Part shown: positions 20,323 through 27,820 of the stretch, piece after piece | Numbering within the stretch: the first letter of the stretch is position 1 | Layout: each line of letters opens with the position of its first letter | NCBI GenBank assembly: GCA_947488655.1 | Contig: CANKZZ010000001.1 | Location: forward strand, 1 to 64,000 | Length of the DNA stretch: 64,000 bases | Direction of reading: 5' to 3' | From: an uncultured Psychroserpens sp. | GTDB taxonomy: Bacteria; Bacteroidota; Bacteroidia; Flavobacteriales; Flavobacteriaceae | The notes under the pieces: model-generated | Databases searched by the model: none | Told to the model about the DNA's origin: nothing | Seen by the model: only the letters and a program-made list of their open reading frames with translations | Program-made: the position numbers and the translations under genes

Positions 20323-20760
20323 CTACACTTTTTTAATCACATTAGTAACAATACCCCAAATTAAAAAATCATTTTCTGGAGTAATATTTATAATAGGATA
20401 ATCAGGATTTTCAGGCTGTAACCACATTTGATTATCTGAAACTCGCAAACGCTTCACTGTAAACTCTCCATTTAAAAAGCATACTGCAATTTTATTATTT
20501 GAAGGCTCAAGACTTCTATCAATAACTAACAAATCATTATCATCTAATCCTGCACCAATCATAGATTGACCGCTAACTCGAGCATAAAATGTTGTTTCTT
20601 TATTTTTAACCAACTCTACATCTAAAGACAAATGATGGTCACTAAAATCTTCTGCTGGTGACGGAAATCCTGCCGAAATTCCTGTATCAAAAAATTGTGC
20701 TGCTGCACCTTCTATAGTTTCTGGCGAGAAGAACGTCAAGGTTTCAGATTTATTTATCAT
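20323..20760 (-). CDS. umuD: UmuD-like S24 protease subunit
   Basis: A 145-residue LexA/UmuD-family protein that is expected to cleave itself upon RecA activation and then support translesion synthesis. It shows a cleavage site Ala30-Gly31 (GISAGFPSPAED), the nucleophile Ser66 in SGQSM and the general base Lys103 in FTVKRL. The Ser-Lys distance of 37 matches the family. It follows the HTH-S24 regulator by 39 nt on the same strand. A 12-bp palindrome overlaps that regulator's stop codon. No umuC lies next to it; the Y-family partner nearby is dinB-type on the opposite arm. Confidence 0.92.
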   Translation of the reverse strand: MINKSETLTFFSPETIEGAAAQFFDTGISAGFPSPAEDFSDHHLSLDVELVKNKETTFYARVSGQSMIGAGLDDNDLLVIDRSLEPSNNKIAVCFLNGEFTVKRLRVSDNQMWLQPENPDYPIINITPENDFLIWGIVTNVIKKV

Positions 20761-20790
20761 TATTTTTAGGTGTTTTTTAATTATATTAAA

Positions 20791-20802
20791 TAGACTAGTC
20801 TA
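20791..20802. promoter_or_regulatory. 12-bp perfect palindrome before umuD
   Basis: TAGACTAGTCTA is self-complementary and lies 31 nt upstream of the umuD start, overlapping the stop codon of the HTH-S24 gene. It could be an operator for an internal umuD promoter. Confidence 0.35.
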
Positions 20803-21567
20803 CATATTTTTAACAGCTTCTAGCTCTACACGTAACTCTTGAAACATAGATATAATATTACTCATTTTTAATTCTTTTTCATCATATTCTTGCGTATTAA
20901 TACAACAGGTAAATTCCCAAAGCTCTAAAATATGCTCCTTAGATACCAAATAGGGTTTATACGCTTTATTATCTGAGCTTAATAACAAATTATCCACATC
21001 ATCATTTGGTAAATACACACGTTTATAAACTAAACCATCTGTTTTAGTTAATATAATATATGTTCTACCATTTTTAATATCATCAATAGACTCTATAAAC
21101 TTTGCAACAATAAAAGCACCATCTTTAACAGGCAACATAGAATCTCCTTTTATAGGAAACGCACGATGTGTACCTGTGGGTAAAAAAGGTAACTTAATTT
21201 TTTGCAATTGTTCTATATATTCAGGATCGTCATAGCCAGATAAATACCCAGCAGATGCTTTTGCTGGCACAATCTCTATTAAATCTTCATTATCATCACT
21301 AACCGTTATAGGAAACAAAACACGCTTATTACCTATTTGAATAAAAGACGTATCCTTAGCACGTCTCAAATCGTTTTTAACTAATATATCTATTGGTATA
21401 TTAAAGTAGTTAGATAAATCTATTAAACGCTCAATTGGAGGCTCACTCCTTCCCTCTTCATACGAGCCAACAATAGAACGCGACCAACCTAAATCATCTG
21501 CAAATCGTTCTTGAGATAGCTTTTTAAGTGTACGCAAATGTTTAATGTTTACTTGTATGTTTTTCAT
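20800..21567 (-). CDS. HTH-XRE repressor with S24 (LexA-like) self-cleavage domain
   Basis: A 255-residue regulator. The N-terminal XRE helix-turn-helix covers residues 4-65 (LSQERFADDLGWSRSIVGSY). The C-terminal S24 domain has a plausible Ala106-Gly107 cleavage site (KASAGYLSG), Ser143 in IKGDSMLP and Lys182 in LVYKRV. This is the architecture of cI-like and LexA-substitute repressors that inactivate themselves on RecA activation. It starts divergently from the dnaE-like gene and shares 150 nt with it, full of inverted repeats. The inferred role is repressor of its own operon with umuD and of the dnaE-dinB arm. Confidence 0.9.
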   Translation of the reverse strand: MKNIQVNIKHLRTLKKLSQERFADDLGWSRSIVGSYEEGRSEPPIERLIDLSNYFNIPIDILVKNDLRRAKDTSFIQIGNKRVLFPITVSDDNEDLIEIVPAKASAGYLSGYDDPEYIEQLQKIKLPFLPTGTHRAFPIKGDSMLPVKDGAFIVAKFIESIDDIKNGRTYIILTKTDGLVYKRVYLPNDDVDNLLLSSDNKAYKPYLVSKEHILELWEFTCCINTQEYDEKELKMSNIISMFQELRVELEAVKNM

Positions 21568-21586
21568 TCTACTAATTTACTTTAAC

Positions 21587-21638
21587 AGTATTTGCTACAA
21601 ATATAAGCAACAAATACTACATATAGTAGTTAATTTTG
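21587..21638. promoter_or_regulatory. Divergent promoter/operator region of the mutagenesis cassette
   Basis: AGTATTTG (21587-21594) is mirrored by CAAATACT (21611-21618). Nested inside, TTGCT (21592-21596) is mirrored by AGCAA (21606-21610). ACTAC and GTAGT flank a 5-nt spacer at 21616-21630. A minus-strand -7 box TATATTTG (21605-21598) sits between the nested arms, and a plus-strand box TAATTTTG (21631-21638) directly follows the last dyad. This is the geometry expected for a repressor covering both promoters. Confidence 0.6.
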
Positions 21639-21717
21639 TTAATCCGTTAAAATTTCAGAATTAATACAAAAAACACATCTCACTTTTTTGAGATTTTCTT
21701 CGGAAATGTAAAAACTT

Positions 21718-24717
21718 ATGTACCTCAACACACACACATATTATAGTCTACGATACGGTACAATTGCACCAAAGCAATTGTTAGATATTGCATTAAAAAA
21801 CAATATTAAAACCTTGGTACTAACAGATATTAATAATACATCTGCCTGTTTAGAATTTGTACGCTTATCTCAAAAACTAAATATTAAACCTATACTTGGT
21901 GTAGATTTTAGAAATGGCGCACAACAACAATTTATTGCTATTGCAAAAAATAACACAGGCTTTGAGCAAATTAATCGTTATTTATCTCTGTTTTTACATG
22001 ATAAAACATTAAAAATTCCAGATTGTATTGAAGTAGAACTTACAAACTGCTTTATTATTTACCCGTTTGATTTTGAAAAAGAGTACGATTTAAAACCTAA
22101 TGAATTTATTGGCATTAAACCACAACAGGTTAATCGCCTTAAGTTTTCTAAAAAACAATTAGACTACAATAAGTTGGTGGTTTTAAAAACAACATCGTTT
22201 AGAAACAAGAAAGATTTTAACACACATCGTTTACTTCGTGCTATAGACAATAATATGTTATTAAGTAAGCTTCCTAAAACAGAGCAGAGCAGCGAACATG
22301 ACATATTTATAACACTTGCCGAAATTGAAGAAGCATACAAAGATTTCCCCAAAATATTACACAATACGCAGTCTCTCTTAAGACAATGCAGTATTGATTT
22401 TGATTTTTCCGAAGAAAAAAAACCTGCGAACAAACAGCATTTTACATCATCTGCTAAAGAGGATTACAAACTTTTAAAATCATTAGCATATAATGGCATT
22501 GCTTACCGTTATGGGACACCAGATGACACTATTTGTTCTCGTATAGAAAAGGAACTTCATATTATTAAAGAAAAAGGCTTTATTTCTTACTTTTTAATCA
22601 ATTGGGACATTTTAAAATATGCGAGAAGTAAAAATTACTTTTATGTTGGTCGTGGTAGTGGAGCCAATAGTATTATTGCTTATTTATTGCGTATTACAGA
22701 TGTAGACCCTATAGAATTAGACTTGTATTTTGAGCGTTTTATAAATATGTATCGTACAAATCCGCCAGATTTTGATCTCGATTTTTCATGGCGCGATCGT
22801 GATGATATTACCCAATATATTTTTAATAAATATCAAAATACAGCATTAATAACGGTTTATAATACGTTTAAATTTAAGGCTTCTGTTAGAGAGTTGGGTA
22901 AAGTATTTGGTTTGCCAAAAAGTGAAATAGATAAGTTAACTCAGGGAAAATTTATTATCAATCAATTAGATAAACTTTCAAAACTTGTTCTAATTTACAG
23001 TGAGTACATTCAAGGTTTTCCTAATTATTTAGGGATTCATGCTGGTGGTATTTTAATTTCAGAACAACCTATTCATCATTATACAGCTACTTTTTTACCT
23101 CCAAAAGGTTATGCAACCACACATTTTGATATGGTTACTGCAGAAGATATTGGACTGTATAAATTTGATATTTTGAGTCAACGTGGTTTGGGTAAAATTA
23201 AAGAAGCAGTAGAAATTATAAATAAAAATTATACCAACCAACCACCTGTAGACATTCATAATATTAAACGCTTTAAACAAGATGAGCGTATTAAAGACTT
23301 ATTAAGAAACGCTAAAGCTATTGGTTGCTTTTATGTAGAGTCTCCTGCTATGCGTATGCTCTTAAAAAAATTGCAAGTAGATGATTATTTAGGGCTTGTT
23401 GCAGCAAGTTCTGTTATAAGACCAGGTGTTTCTAACTCTGGTATGATGCAACAGTATATTATAAGACATCGCAACCCTAGCCGAAGAAAGGATGCTCATC
23501 CTACTCTTTTAAAAATTATGCCAGATACGTATGGTGTTATGGTATATCAAGAAGATGTAATTAAAGTTGCTCATCATTTTGGTGGTTTAGATTTGGGAGA
23601 AGCAGATATGTTGAGACGTGGTATGTCTGGGAAATTTCGTTCGCGCGAAGAGTTTTTAAAAGTAAAGCAACAATTTTTTGATAATTGTAAAGCTAGCGGA
23701 AAACCAGATGAATTAGCAATAGATATTTGGAGACAAATAGAAAGTTTTGCTGGCTATGCATTTGCAAAAGGACATAGTGCCTCTTATGCTGTAGAAAGTT
23801 ATCAAAGTTTATTTTTAAAGGCTTATTACCCTTTAGAATATATGGTAGCAACCATTAATAATTTTGGTGGTTTTTATAGAACAGAACTCTATGTACACGA
23901 AGCTAAAATGCATAATGCTATTGTGCAAGCACCTTGCGTTAATAGAAGTAAAATTGAAGCAATTATTGAGAAAAAAACAATTTATTTAGGCTTTATGTTT
24001 TTGCAATCTTTTGAGCAAAGGGTAAGTGAACATATTTTAGATGAGCGTCTTAAAAACGGACCATTTATATCTTTAGATGACTTTATAGAACGTGTTCCAA
24101 TTTCCGTAGAGCAAATTGTCATTTTAATAAAAATAGATGCCTTTAGATTTACTAATAGAAACAAGCGCGAATTACTTTGGGAAGCGCATTTAAAACTCAA
24201 TAAAGTTAAAGCTGAAACTCCAAAAAACACCTTATTTAAAGCAGAACGCAAACAGTATAATACACCAAATTTACCAAGTACATTAACAGAAAATGCATTT
24301 GATGAATTAGAGCTTTTAGGCTTTTCGTTATGCAACGCGTTTCATCTATTACAACAACCTATAAAAAGTAAATTACGTGCAAAACATTTACTTCAATTTG
24401 ATAGGAGACTTATTAATATTCAAGGCTATTTAATTACACTTAAAAATACGCGTACAGTGAATAAAAAAAATATGTTTTTTGGGACGTTTTTAGACTACGA
24501 TGGAGATTTTATTGATACGGTTCATTTTCCGCCAGTGTCAGTAAAATACCCGTTGTCTGGCAGCGGTATTTACGACATTATTGGTACTGTTAGTATTTCT
24601 TTTGGCTGTACAACAATTGAAGTTAAATCTATACAACGTTTAGATATTATTGAAGATCCTCGTTACTCAATAGCTCCTATAAGATTACCAGAATCTAATT
24701 ATAGTAAAACATCATGA
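21718..24717 (+). CDS. DnaE-type DNA polymerase III alpha, short error-prone form
   Basis: A 999-residue C-family polymerase, much shorter than a replicative Bacteroidota DnaE. The N-terminal PHP domain looks degraded: the first motif reads LNTHTYYS and the second reads LTDINN where TDHG is normal. The polymerase palm keeps PPDFDLDF near residue 350 and YFYVGRGSGANS. Helix-hairpin-helix and OB-fold segments follow (INIQGYLITLKNT near 900). The stop overlaps the dinB start (ATGA), so translation is coupled. The setting with umuD and a LexA-like repressor suggests a damage-induced, error-prone polymerase of the DnaE2/ImuC kind. imuA and imuB are not seen here. Confidence 0.9.
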   Translation: MYLNTHTYYSLRYGTIAPKQLLDIALKNNIKTLVLTDINNTSACLEFVRLSQKLNIKPILGVDFRNGAQQQFIAIAKNNTGFEQINRYLSLFLHDKTLKIPDCIEVELTNCFIIYPFDFEKEYDLKPNEFIGIKPQQVNRLKFSKKQLDYNKLVVLKTTSFRNKKDFNTHRLLRAIDNNMLLSKLPKTEQSSEHDIFITLAEIEEAYKDFPKILHNTQSLLRQCSIDFDFSEEKKPANKQHFTSSAKEDYKLLKSLAYNGIAYRYGTPDDTICSRIEKELHIIKEKGFISYFLINWDILKYARSKNYFYVGRGSGANSIIAYLLRITDVDPIELDLYFERFINMYRTNPPDFDLDFSWRDRDDITQYIFNKYQNTALITVYNTFKFKASVRELGKVFGLPKSEIDKLTQGKFIINQLDKLSKLVLIYSEYIQGFPNYLGIHAGGILISEQPIHHYTATFLPPKGYATTHFDMVTAEDIGLYKFDILSQRGLGKIKEAVEIINKNYTNQPPVDIHNIKRFKQDERIKDLLRNAKAIGCFYVESPAMRMLLKKLQVDDYLGLVAASSVIRPGVSNSGMMQQYIIRHRNPSRRKDAHPTLLKIMPDTYGVMVYQEDVIKVAHHFGGLDLGEADMLRRGMSGKFRSREEFLKVKQQFFDNCKASGKPDELAIDIWRQIESFAGYAFAKGHSASYAVESYQSLFLKAYYPLEYMVATINNFGGFYRTELYVHEAKMHNAIVQAPCVNRSKIEAIIEKKTIYLGFMFLQSFEQRVSEHILDERLKNGPFISLDDFIERVPISVEQIVILIKIDAFRFTNRNKRELLWEAHLKLNKVKAETPKNTLFKAERKQYNTPNLPSTLTENAFDELELLGFSLCNAFHLLQQPIKSKLRAKHLLQFDRRLINIQGYLITLKNTRTVNKKNMFFGTFLDYDGDFIDTVHFPPVSVKYPLSGSGIYDIIGTVSISFGCTTIEVKSIQRLDIIEDPRYSIAPIRLPESNYSKTS

Positions 24718-25934
24718 CAGATAAAAATAGAGCAATTGTACATATGGATTTGGATACTTTTTTTGTGTCCTGTGAGCGTAAATTAGATAGTCGTTTAAAT
24801 AATAGACCTGTATTAATTGGTGGTACTAGCGATCGTGGAGTGGTTGCATCTTGTAGTTATGAGGCTCGCAGGTTTGGTATACACTCAGCAATGCCTATGA
24901 GGTTAGCAAAGCAACTGTGCCCAGAAGCTGTTATTTTAAGAGGAAACTCGGGTATTTATTCTAAATTTTCTAATGAAGTAACCGAAATTATAAAAGAAAG
25001 TGTGCCTATTTATGAGAAATCTTCGGTAGATGAATTTTATATGGATCTTACAGGAATGGATAAGTTTTTTGGCTGTCATCAATTAGCTTCAGAATTACGT
25101 CATCGTATTATAAAAGAAACAGGATTACCTATCTCTTTTGGACTATCAACAAACAAAACAGTTTCAAAAATTGCCACAGGAGAGGCTAAACCTAACAATG
25201 AAATACGTATCATTTCTGGTACCGAAAAACCATTTCTCGCGCCACTCTCGGTAAAAAAAATACCAATGGTAGGCACTGTAACTTATAAAACTTTGTGTGA
25301 TTTAGGTGTAAAGCAAATTAAAACTGTACAAGATATGCCTATGGAATATATGCATAAGGTTTTAGGCAAAAACGGGTTGACGATTTGGCAAAAAGCAAAC
25401 GGTTTAGATAATAATCCTGTGGTGCAATATAAAGAACGTAAATCTATTTCTACAGAGCGTACTTTTGATAAAGACACCATAGATGTTAATAAACTAAAGA
25501 GTATCATTATTGCAATGACAGAGAATTTGGCGTTTCAATTACGTCGTGGTAATAAATTAACCGCTTGTGTGGGTTTTAGAATTAGGTATTCAGATTTTCA
25601 AACCTATACACTTCAACAACGTATTGCTTATAGCTCTTTAGATGAAGATTTAATTGCTGTTGCATTAGGTCTCTATAATAAATTATATAACAGAAGATTA
25701 CTTGTACGATTGGTTGGTGTAAAATTTAGCCATTTGGTAGAAGGTGGTCACCAGATTAATCTATTTCAAGATAACCAAAAGCAACTTAATTTAATTCAAG
25801 CTATTGATGGTTTACGAGAACGTTATGGAGATCGCAGTGTCATTAAAGCCTCTGGAATGGATGCTAAATCTATTAGTAGATGGAATCCATTTACTGGAGA
25901 GCCTCCTCCTCTTTTAGCAAATAGAAGACGTTAA
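24714..25934 (+). CDS. dinB: Y-family DNA polymerase IV
   Basis: A 406-residue translesion polymerase. Catalytic acids are Asp12 (MDLDTFF) and Asp106-Glu107 (SSVDEFYMDL), and the steric-gate-like YEARRFGI segment follows the usual spacing. A beta-clamp-binding peptide QINLFQD lies around residues 346-352. The sequence is closer to DinB than to UmuC, which would start with a DCNNFY-type motif. The ATG overlaps the stop of the DnaE-like gene by four bases. It converges with the small HTH gene, with only three bases between them. Confidence 0.94.
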   Translation: MTDKNRAIVHMDLDTFFVSCERKLDSRLNNRPVLIGGTSDRGVVASCSYEARRFGIHSAMPMRLAKQLCPEAVILRGNSGIYSKFSNEVTEIIKESVPIYEKSSVDEFYMDLTGMDKFFGCHQLASELRHRIIKETGLPISFGLSTNKTVSKIATGEAKPNNEIRIISGTEKPFLAPLSVKKIPMVGTVTYKTLCDLGVKQIKTVQDMPMEYMHKVLGKNGLTIWQKANGLDNNPVVQYKERKSISTERTFDKDTIDVNKLKSIIIAMTENLAFQLRRGNKLTACVGFRIRYSDFQTYTLQQRIAYSSLDEDLIAVALGLYNKLYNRRLLVRLVGVKFSHLVEGGHQINLFQDNQKQLNLIQAIDGLRERYGDRSVIKASGMDAKSISRWNPFTGEPPPLLANRRR

Positions 25935-25937
25935 ATT

Positions 25938-26144
25938 TTAATCATTAACATACTCTAAAATATCGCCTGGCTGGCAATCTAAAGCTTCACATATAGCTTC
26001 TAAGGTAGAAAACCTTACAGCCTTTGCTTTGCCAGATTTTAAAATAGACAGGTTGGCTGTAGTAATGCCAATAATTTCTGCCAAGTCTTTGCTTTTCATT
26101 TTACGCTTAGCAAGCATCACATCAAGATTGATTACTATTGGCAT
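25938..26144 (-). CDS. Small HTH regulator (YozG-like XRE family)
   Basis: A 68-residue protein that is almost only an XRE helix-turn-helix (KSKDLAEIIGITTANLSILK) ending in CQPGDILEYVND, typical of the YozG/HTH_26 group. Such genes usually sit behind DUF2975 membrane-protein genes, as here: the gap to the upstream DUF2975 stop is 2 nt. It is likely co-transcribed with both DUF2975 genes. It may control the promoter at about 27.2 kb, where a long inverted repeat overlaps the -33 element. Confidence 0.85.
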   Translation of the reverse strand: MPIVINLDVMLAKRKMKSKDLAEIIGITTANLSILKSGKAKAVRFSTLEAICEALDCQPGDILEYVND

Positions 26145-26170
26145 AATTATATGGTTAACTCGTTTTCTTG
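26142..26170. repeat. 29-bp direct repeat, copy 1
   Basis: A 29-base stretch is identical to 26660-26688. It covers the 3' end of a DUF2975 gene (encoding QENELTI and the stop), a 2-nt spacer and the next start codon. It marks duplication of the DUF2975 unit. Confidence 0.9.
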
Positions 26171-26662
26171 ATTAATTTTAAAGGCTTTATTAAAAATTTC
26201 TGATAAAGCCATAAAGAACAAACCAATAGCTATTAGAAAAAATGATGAATCAAAACCTATTGGTAGAGAGAATTTTACAACAGTAGTGTTAGATAAAAAA
26301 GGCGTAATTATTGAAGGCATAACCATTAAAAAGACCGAAATTAAAAAATGCAATCCTATTTCTCTTAACAGCTTAACGGTTTTAAATTCGAAAAACTTTC
26401 CTTGATAAAACAATTCAATAATCTTTTTAAAATTTTTCAACACTAAAATATATACTAACAGAGCTAAAAATAAAAATGGATATATAATATATAAATTTTG
26501 ACTAAGACTCAAATTGTTATAATCTTTTAATTTAAAAGGCAAATCAGATAAATCCCATCCAAATAGCACTACTAAATAGAATCCTAAAAAAACTATTAGA
26601 CCTATTATTGCACTAATATAAAGTATATCTATTATCAATTTTAAAGTAGATAGTTTTTTCAT
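26147..26662 (-). CDS. DUF2975 membrane protein
   Basis: A 171-residue protein with about four hydrophobic segments (near residues 10-35, 55-75, 98-120 and 135-155) and the shape of the DUF2975 family. Function unknown. It ends in NQENELTI exactly like its upstream paralog and is spaced 2 nt from both neighbours. The pairing of DUF2975 with a YozG-like HTH is common in Firmicutes and Bacteroidota. Confidence 0.8.
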   Translation of the reverse strand: MKKLSTLKLIIDILYISAIIGLIVFLGFYLVVLFGWDLSDLPFKLKDYNNLSLSQNLYIIYPFLFLALLVYILVLKNFKKIIELFYQGKFFEFKTVKLLREIGLHFLISVFLMVMPSIITPFLSNTTVVKFSLPIGFDSSFFLIAIGLFFMALSEIFNKAFKINQENELTI

Positions 26663-26688
26663 AATTATATGGTTAACTCGTTTTCTTG
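26660..26688. repeat. 29-bp direct repeat, copy 2
   Basis: Second copy of the repeat at 26142-26170, at the junction between the two DUF2975 genes. Confidence 0.9.
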
Positions 26689-27141
26689 TTTTAATAAATT
26701 TCCGTTTTGTAAAATATCTGAAATAATATAGAGACTAAACCCTATAATCATTAAAAGAAATCCTTGTCCAATTTCACCAAGGAATAAAACTTCTTCTGAA
26801 CGAAAAAGTAATACCATGCTATACACAAGGTTCAAAAACCCTGATATTAAGAACAGTTTTCCTGCAATTTTAAATTTAGTAGCGCTTGTAGTATTGAAGA
26901 ACCCTTCTTTTATAATTTCTCCTAATCCATTTTTTATAAATAGTAAACCTATAAAGGTTAATACAGAAAAAACTAAACCAACAAACTGTGTATAGTATCC
27001 AAAAATAAATTCCTTGTATAAGTGTTCAAATTGATTTGTGAAACCAGTGAAAAAAGTGAGATAAGCATTCCCTAAAAAATGAATTAAATAAATCACGATT
27101 AACACCAGTACAAAAGCGTTTAAGAATTTTATTTTTTTCAT
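26665..27141 (-). CDS. DUF2975 membrane protein, paralog
   Basis: Predicted four-segment membrane protein, paralogous to the next gene (shared layout and QENELTI C-terminus). I chose the ATG at 27141 (MKKIKFLNAFVLVLIVIYL, 158 residues). The in-frame ATG at 27177 would add a short polar tail and overlap the predicted -7 box, so it is very unlikely. It is the first gene of a three-gene leftward operon with a good promoter. Function unknown. Confidence 0.78.
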   Translation of the reverse strand: MKKIKFLNAFVLVLIVIYLIHFLGNAYLTFFTGFTNQFEHLYKEFIFGYYTQFVGLVFSVLTFIGLLFIKNGLGEIIKEGFFNTTSATKFKIAGKLFLISGFLNLVYSMVLLFRSEEVLFLGEIGQGFLLMIIGFSLYIISDILQNGNLLKQENELTI

Positions 27142-27174
27142 GATTAAATCAATTTTATTATCGTTTAACAATAA

Positions 27175-27210
27175 CAAATATATAAAAATTATTGATAAAC
27201 AATAATTTTT
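27175..27210 (-). promoter_or_regulatory. Promoter and operator dyad for the DUF2975-HTH operon
   Basis: On the minus strand TTG (27202-27200) is followed after 17 nt by TATATTTG (27182-27175), a full match to the Bacteroidetes consensus. A perfect 11-bp inverted repeat, AAAAATTATTG (27184-27194) and CAATAATTTTT (27200-27210) with a 5-nt spacer, covers the -33 element. A repressor bound there would block the promoter; the HTH encoded by the operon is the natural candidate. Confidence 0.6.
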
Positions 27211-27270
27211 TATTAAAATAAGATCAATTTATTGTATTTCAAATGACGCTGTATTACAAATTTCATTATC

Positions 27271-27278
27271 TATATTTG
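27271..27278 (+). promoter_or_regulatory. -7 box immediately before a start codon
   Basis: TATATTTG ends only five bases before the ATG at 27284, so the transcript could begin at or next to the start codon (leaderless). No TTG is visible at -33. Confidence 0.35.
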
Positions 27279-27283
27279 TGGCT

Positions 27284-27811
27284 ATGGATGCAATTATTAG
27301 ATATACAAGAAAAGTGCCTATATGGAAAACTATATTAGGATTTGCTGCAATTGCGGTTGGTCTTCTAGGCTTAATATCTCTAGTCTATTTAGCATTAGTC
27401 CCTCTTCTTTTTGGCTTTTTAATGTTAAAAACAGAAGGTGCTGAAATAGATTTAGAGTCAAAAACTTATAGAAGAACAAATGCTGTATTAGGAATTAGTG
27501 TAGGAAAATGGGAGTCTCTTCACAACCCAGAATATATTTCTGTGTTTAATACAACAGAAGATATTACTGTTAGAGTCATTACTGCCGAATCTACAAATAC
27601 CTTTCCAATCATCGTACTGAACATTTTTTATGAAAGAAATAAAAAAATTACAGTTTATAAAACAGAAGATATTAAAGACGCTTTTGATGTTGCCTCTCAC
27701 ATTGCAGATGCTTTAGCAATAGACCTATTAGATGCTACTGTAAAAAATGATTATAAATGGGTTGACACAGATATTCTTAGAGAAAAAGGTGACATTGTTT
27801 ATACAGATTAA
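27284..27811 (+). CDS. Unknown membrane-anchored protein
   Basis: About 175 residues that I do not recognise. One or two membrane segments (about residues 18-50) are followed by a soluble, beta-rich part with KTEGAEIDLESKTYRR, suggesting a PH-like or DUF-type cytoplasmic domain. I use the ATG at 27284; a GTG at 27278 in the same frame lies inside the -7 box. It precedes bioF by 9 nt and may be transcribed with the biotin genes. Confidence 0.6.
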   Translation: MDAIIRYTRKVPIWKTILGFAAIAVGLLGLISLVYLALVPLLFGFLMLKTEGAEIDLESKTYRRTNAVLGISVGKWESLHNPEYISVFNTTEDITVRVITAESTNTFPIIVLNIFYERNKKITVYKTEDIKDAFDVASHIADALAIDLLDATVKNDYKWVDTDILREKGDIVYTD

Positions 27812-27820
27812 TTGTAAAGG

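Noticed and set aside
24714-25934. Calling the Y-family polymerase umuC because umuD is nearby
   Set aside because: The N-terminus (HMDLDTFF) and clamp-binding tail fit DinB; UmuC would have a DCNNFY-type start and a different C-terminus.
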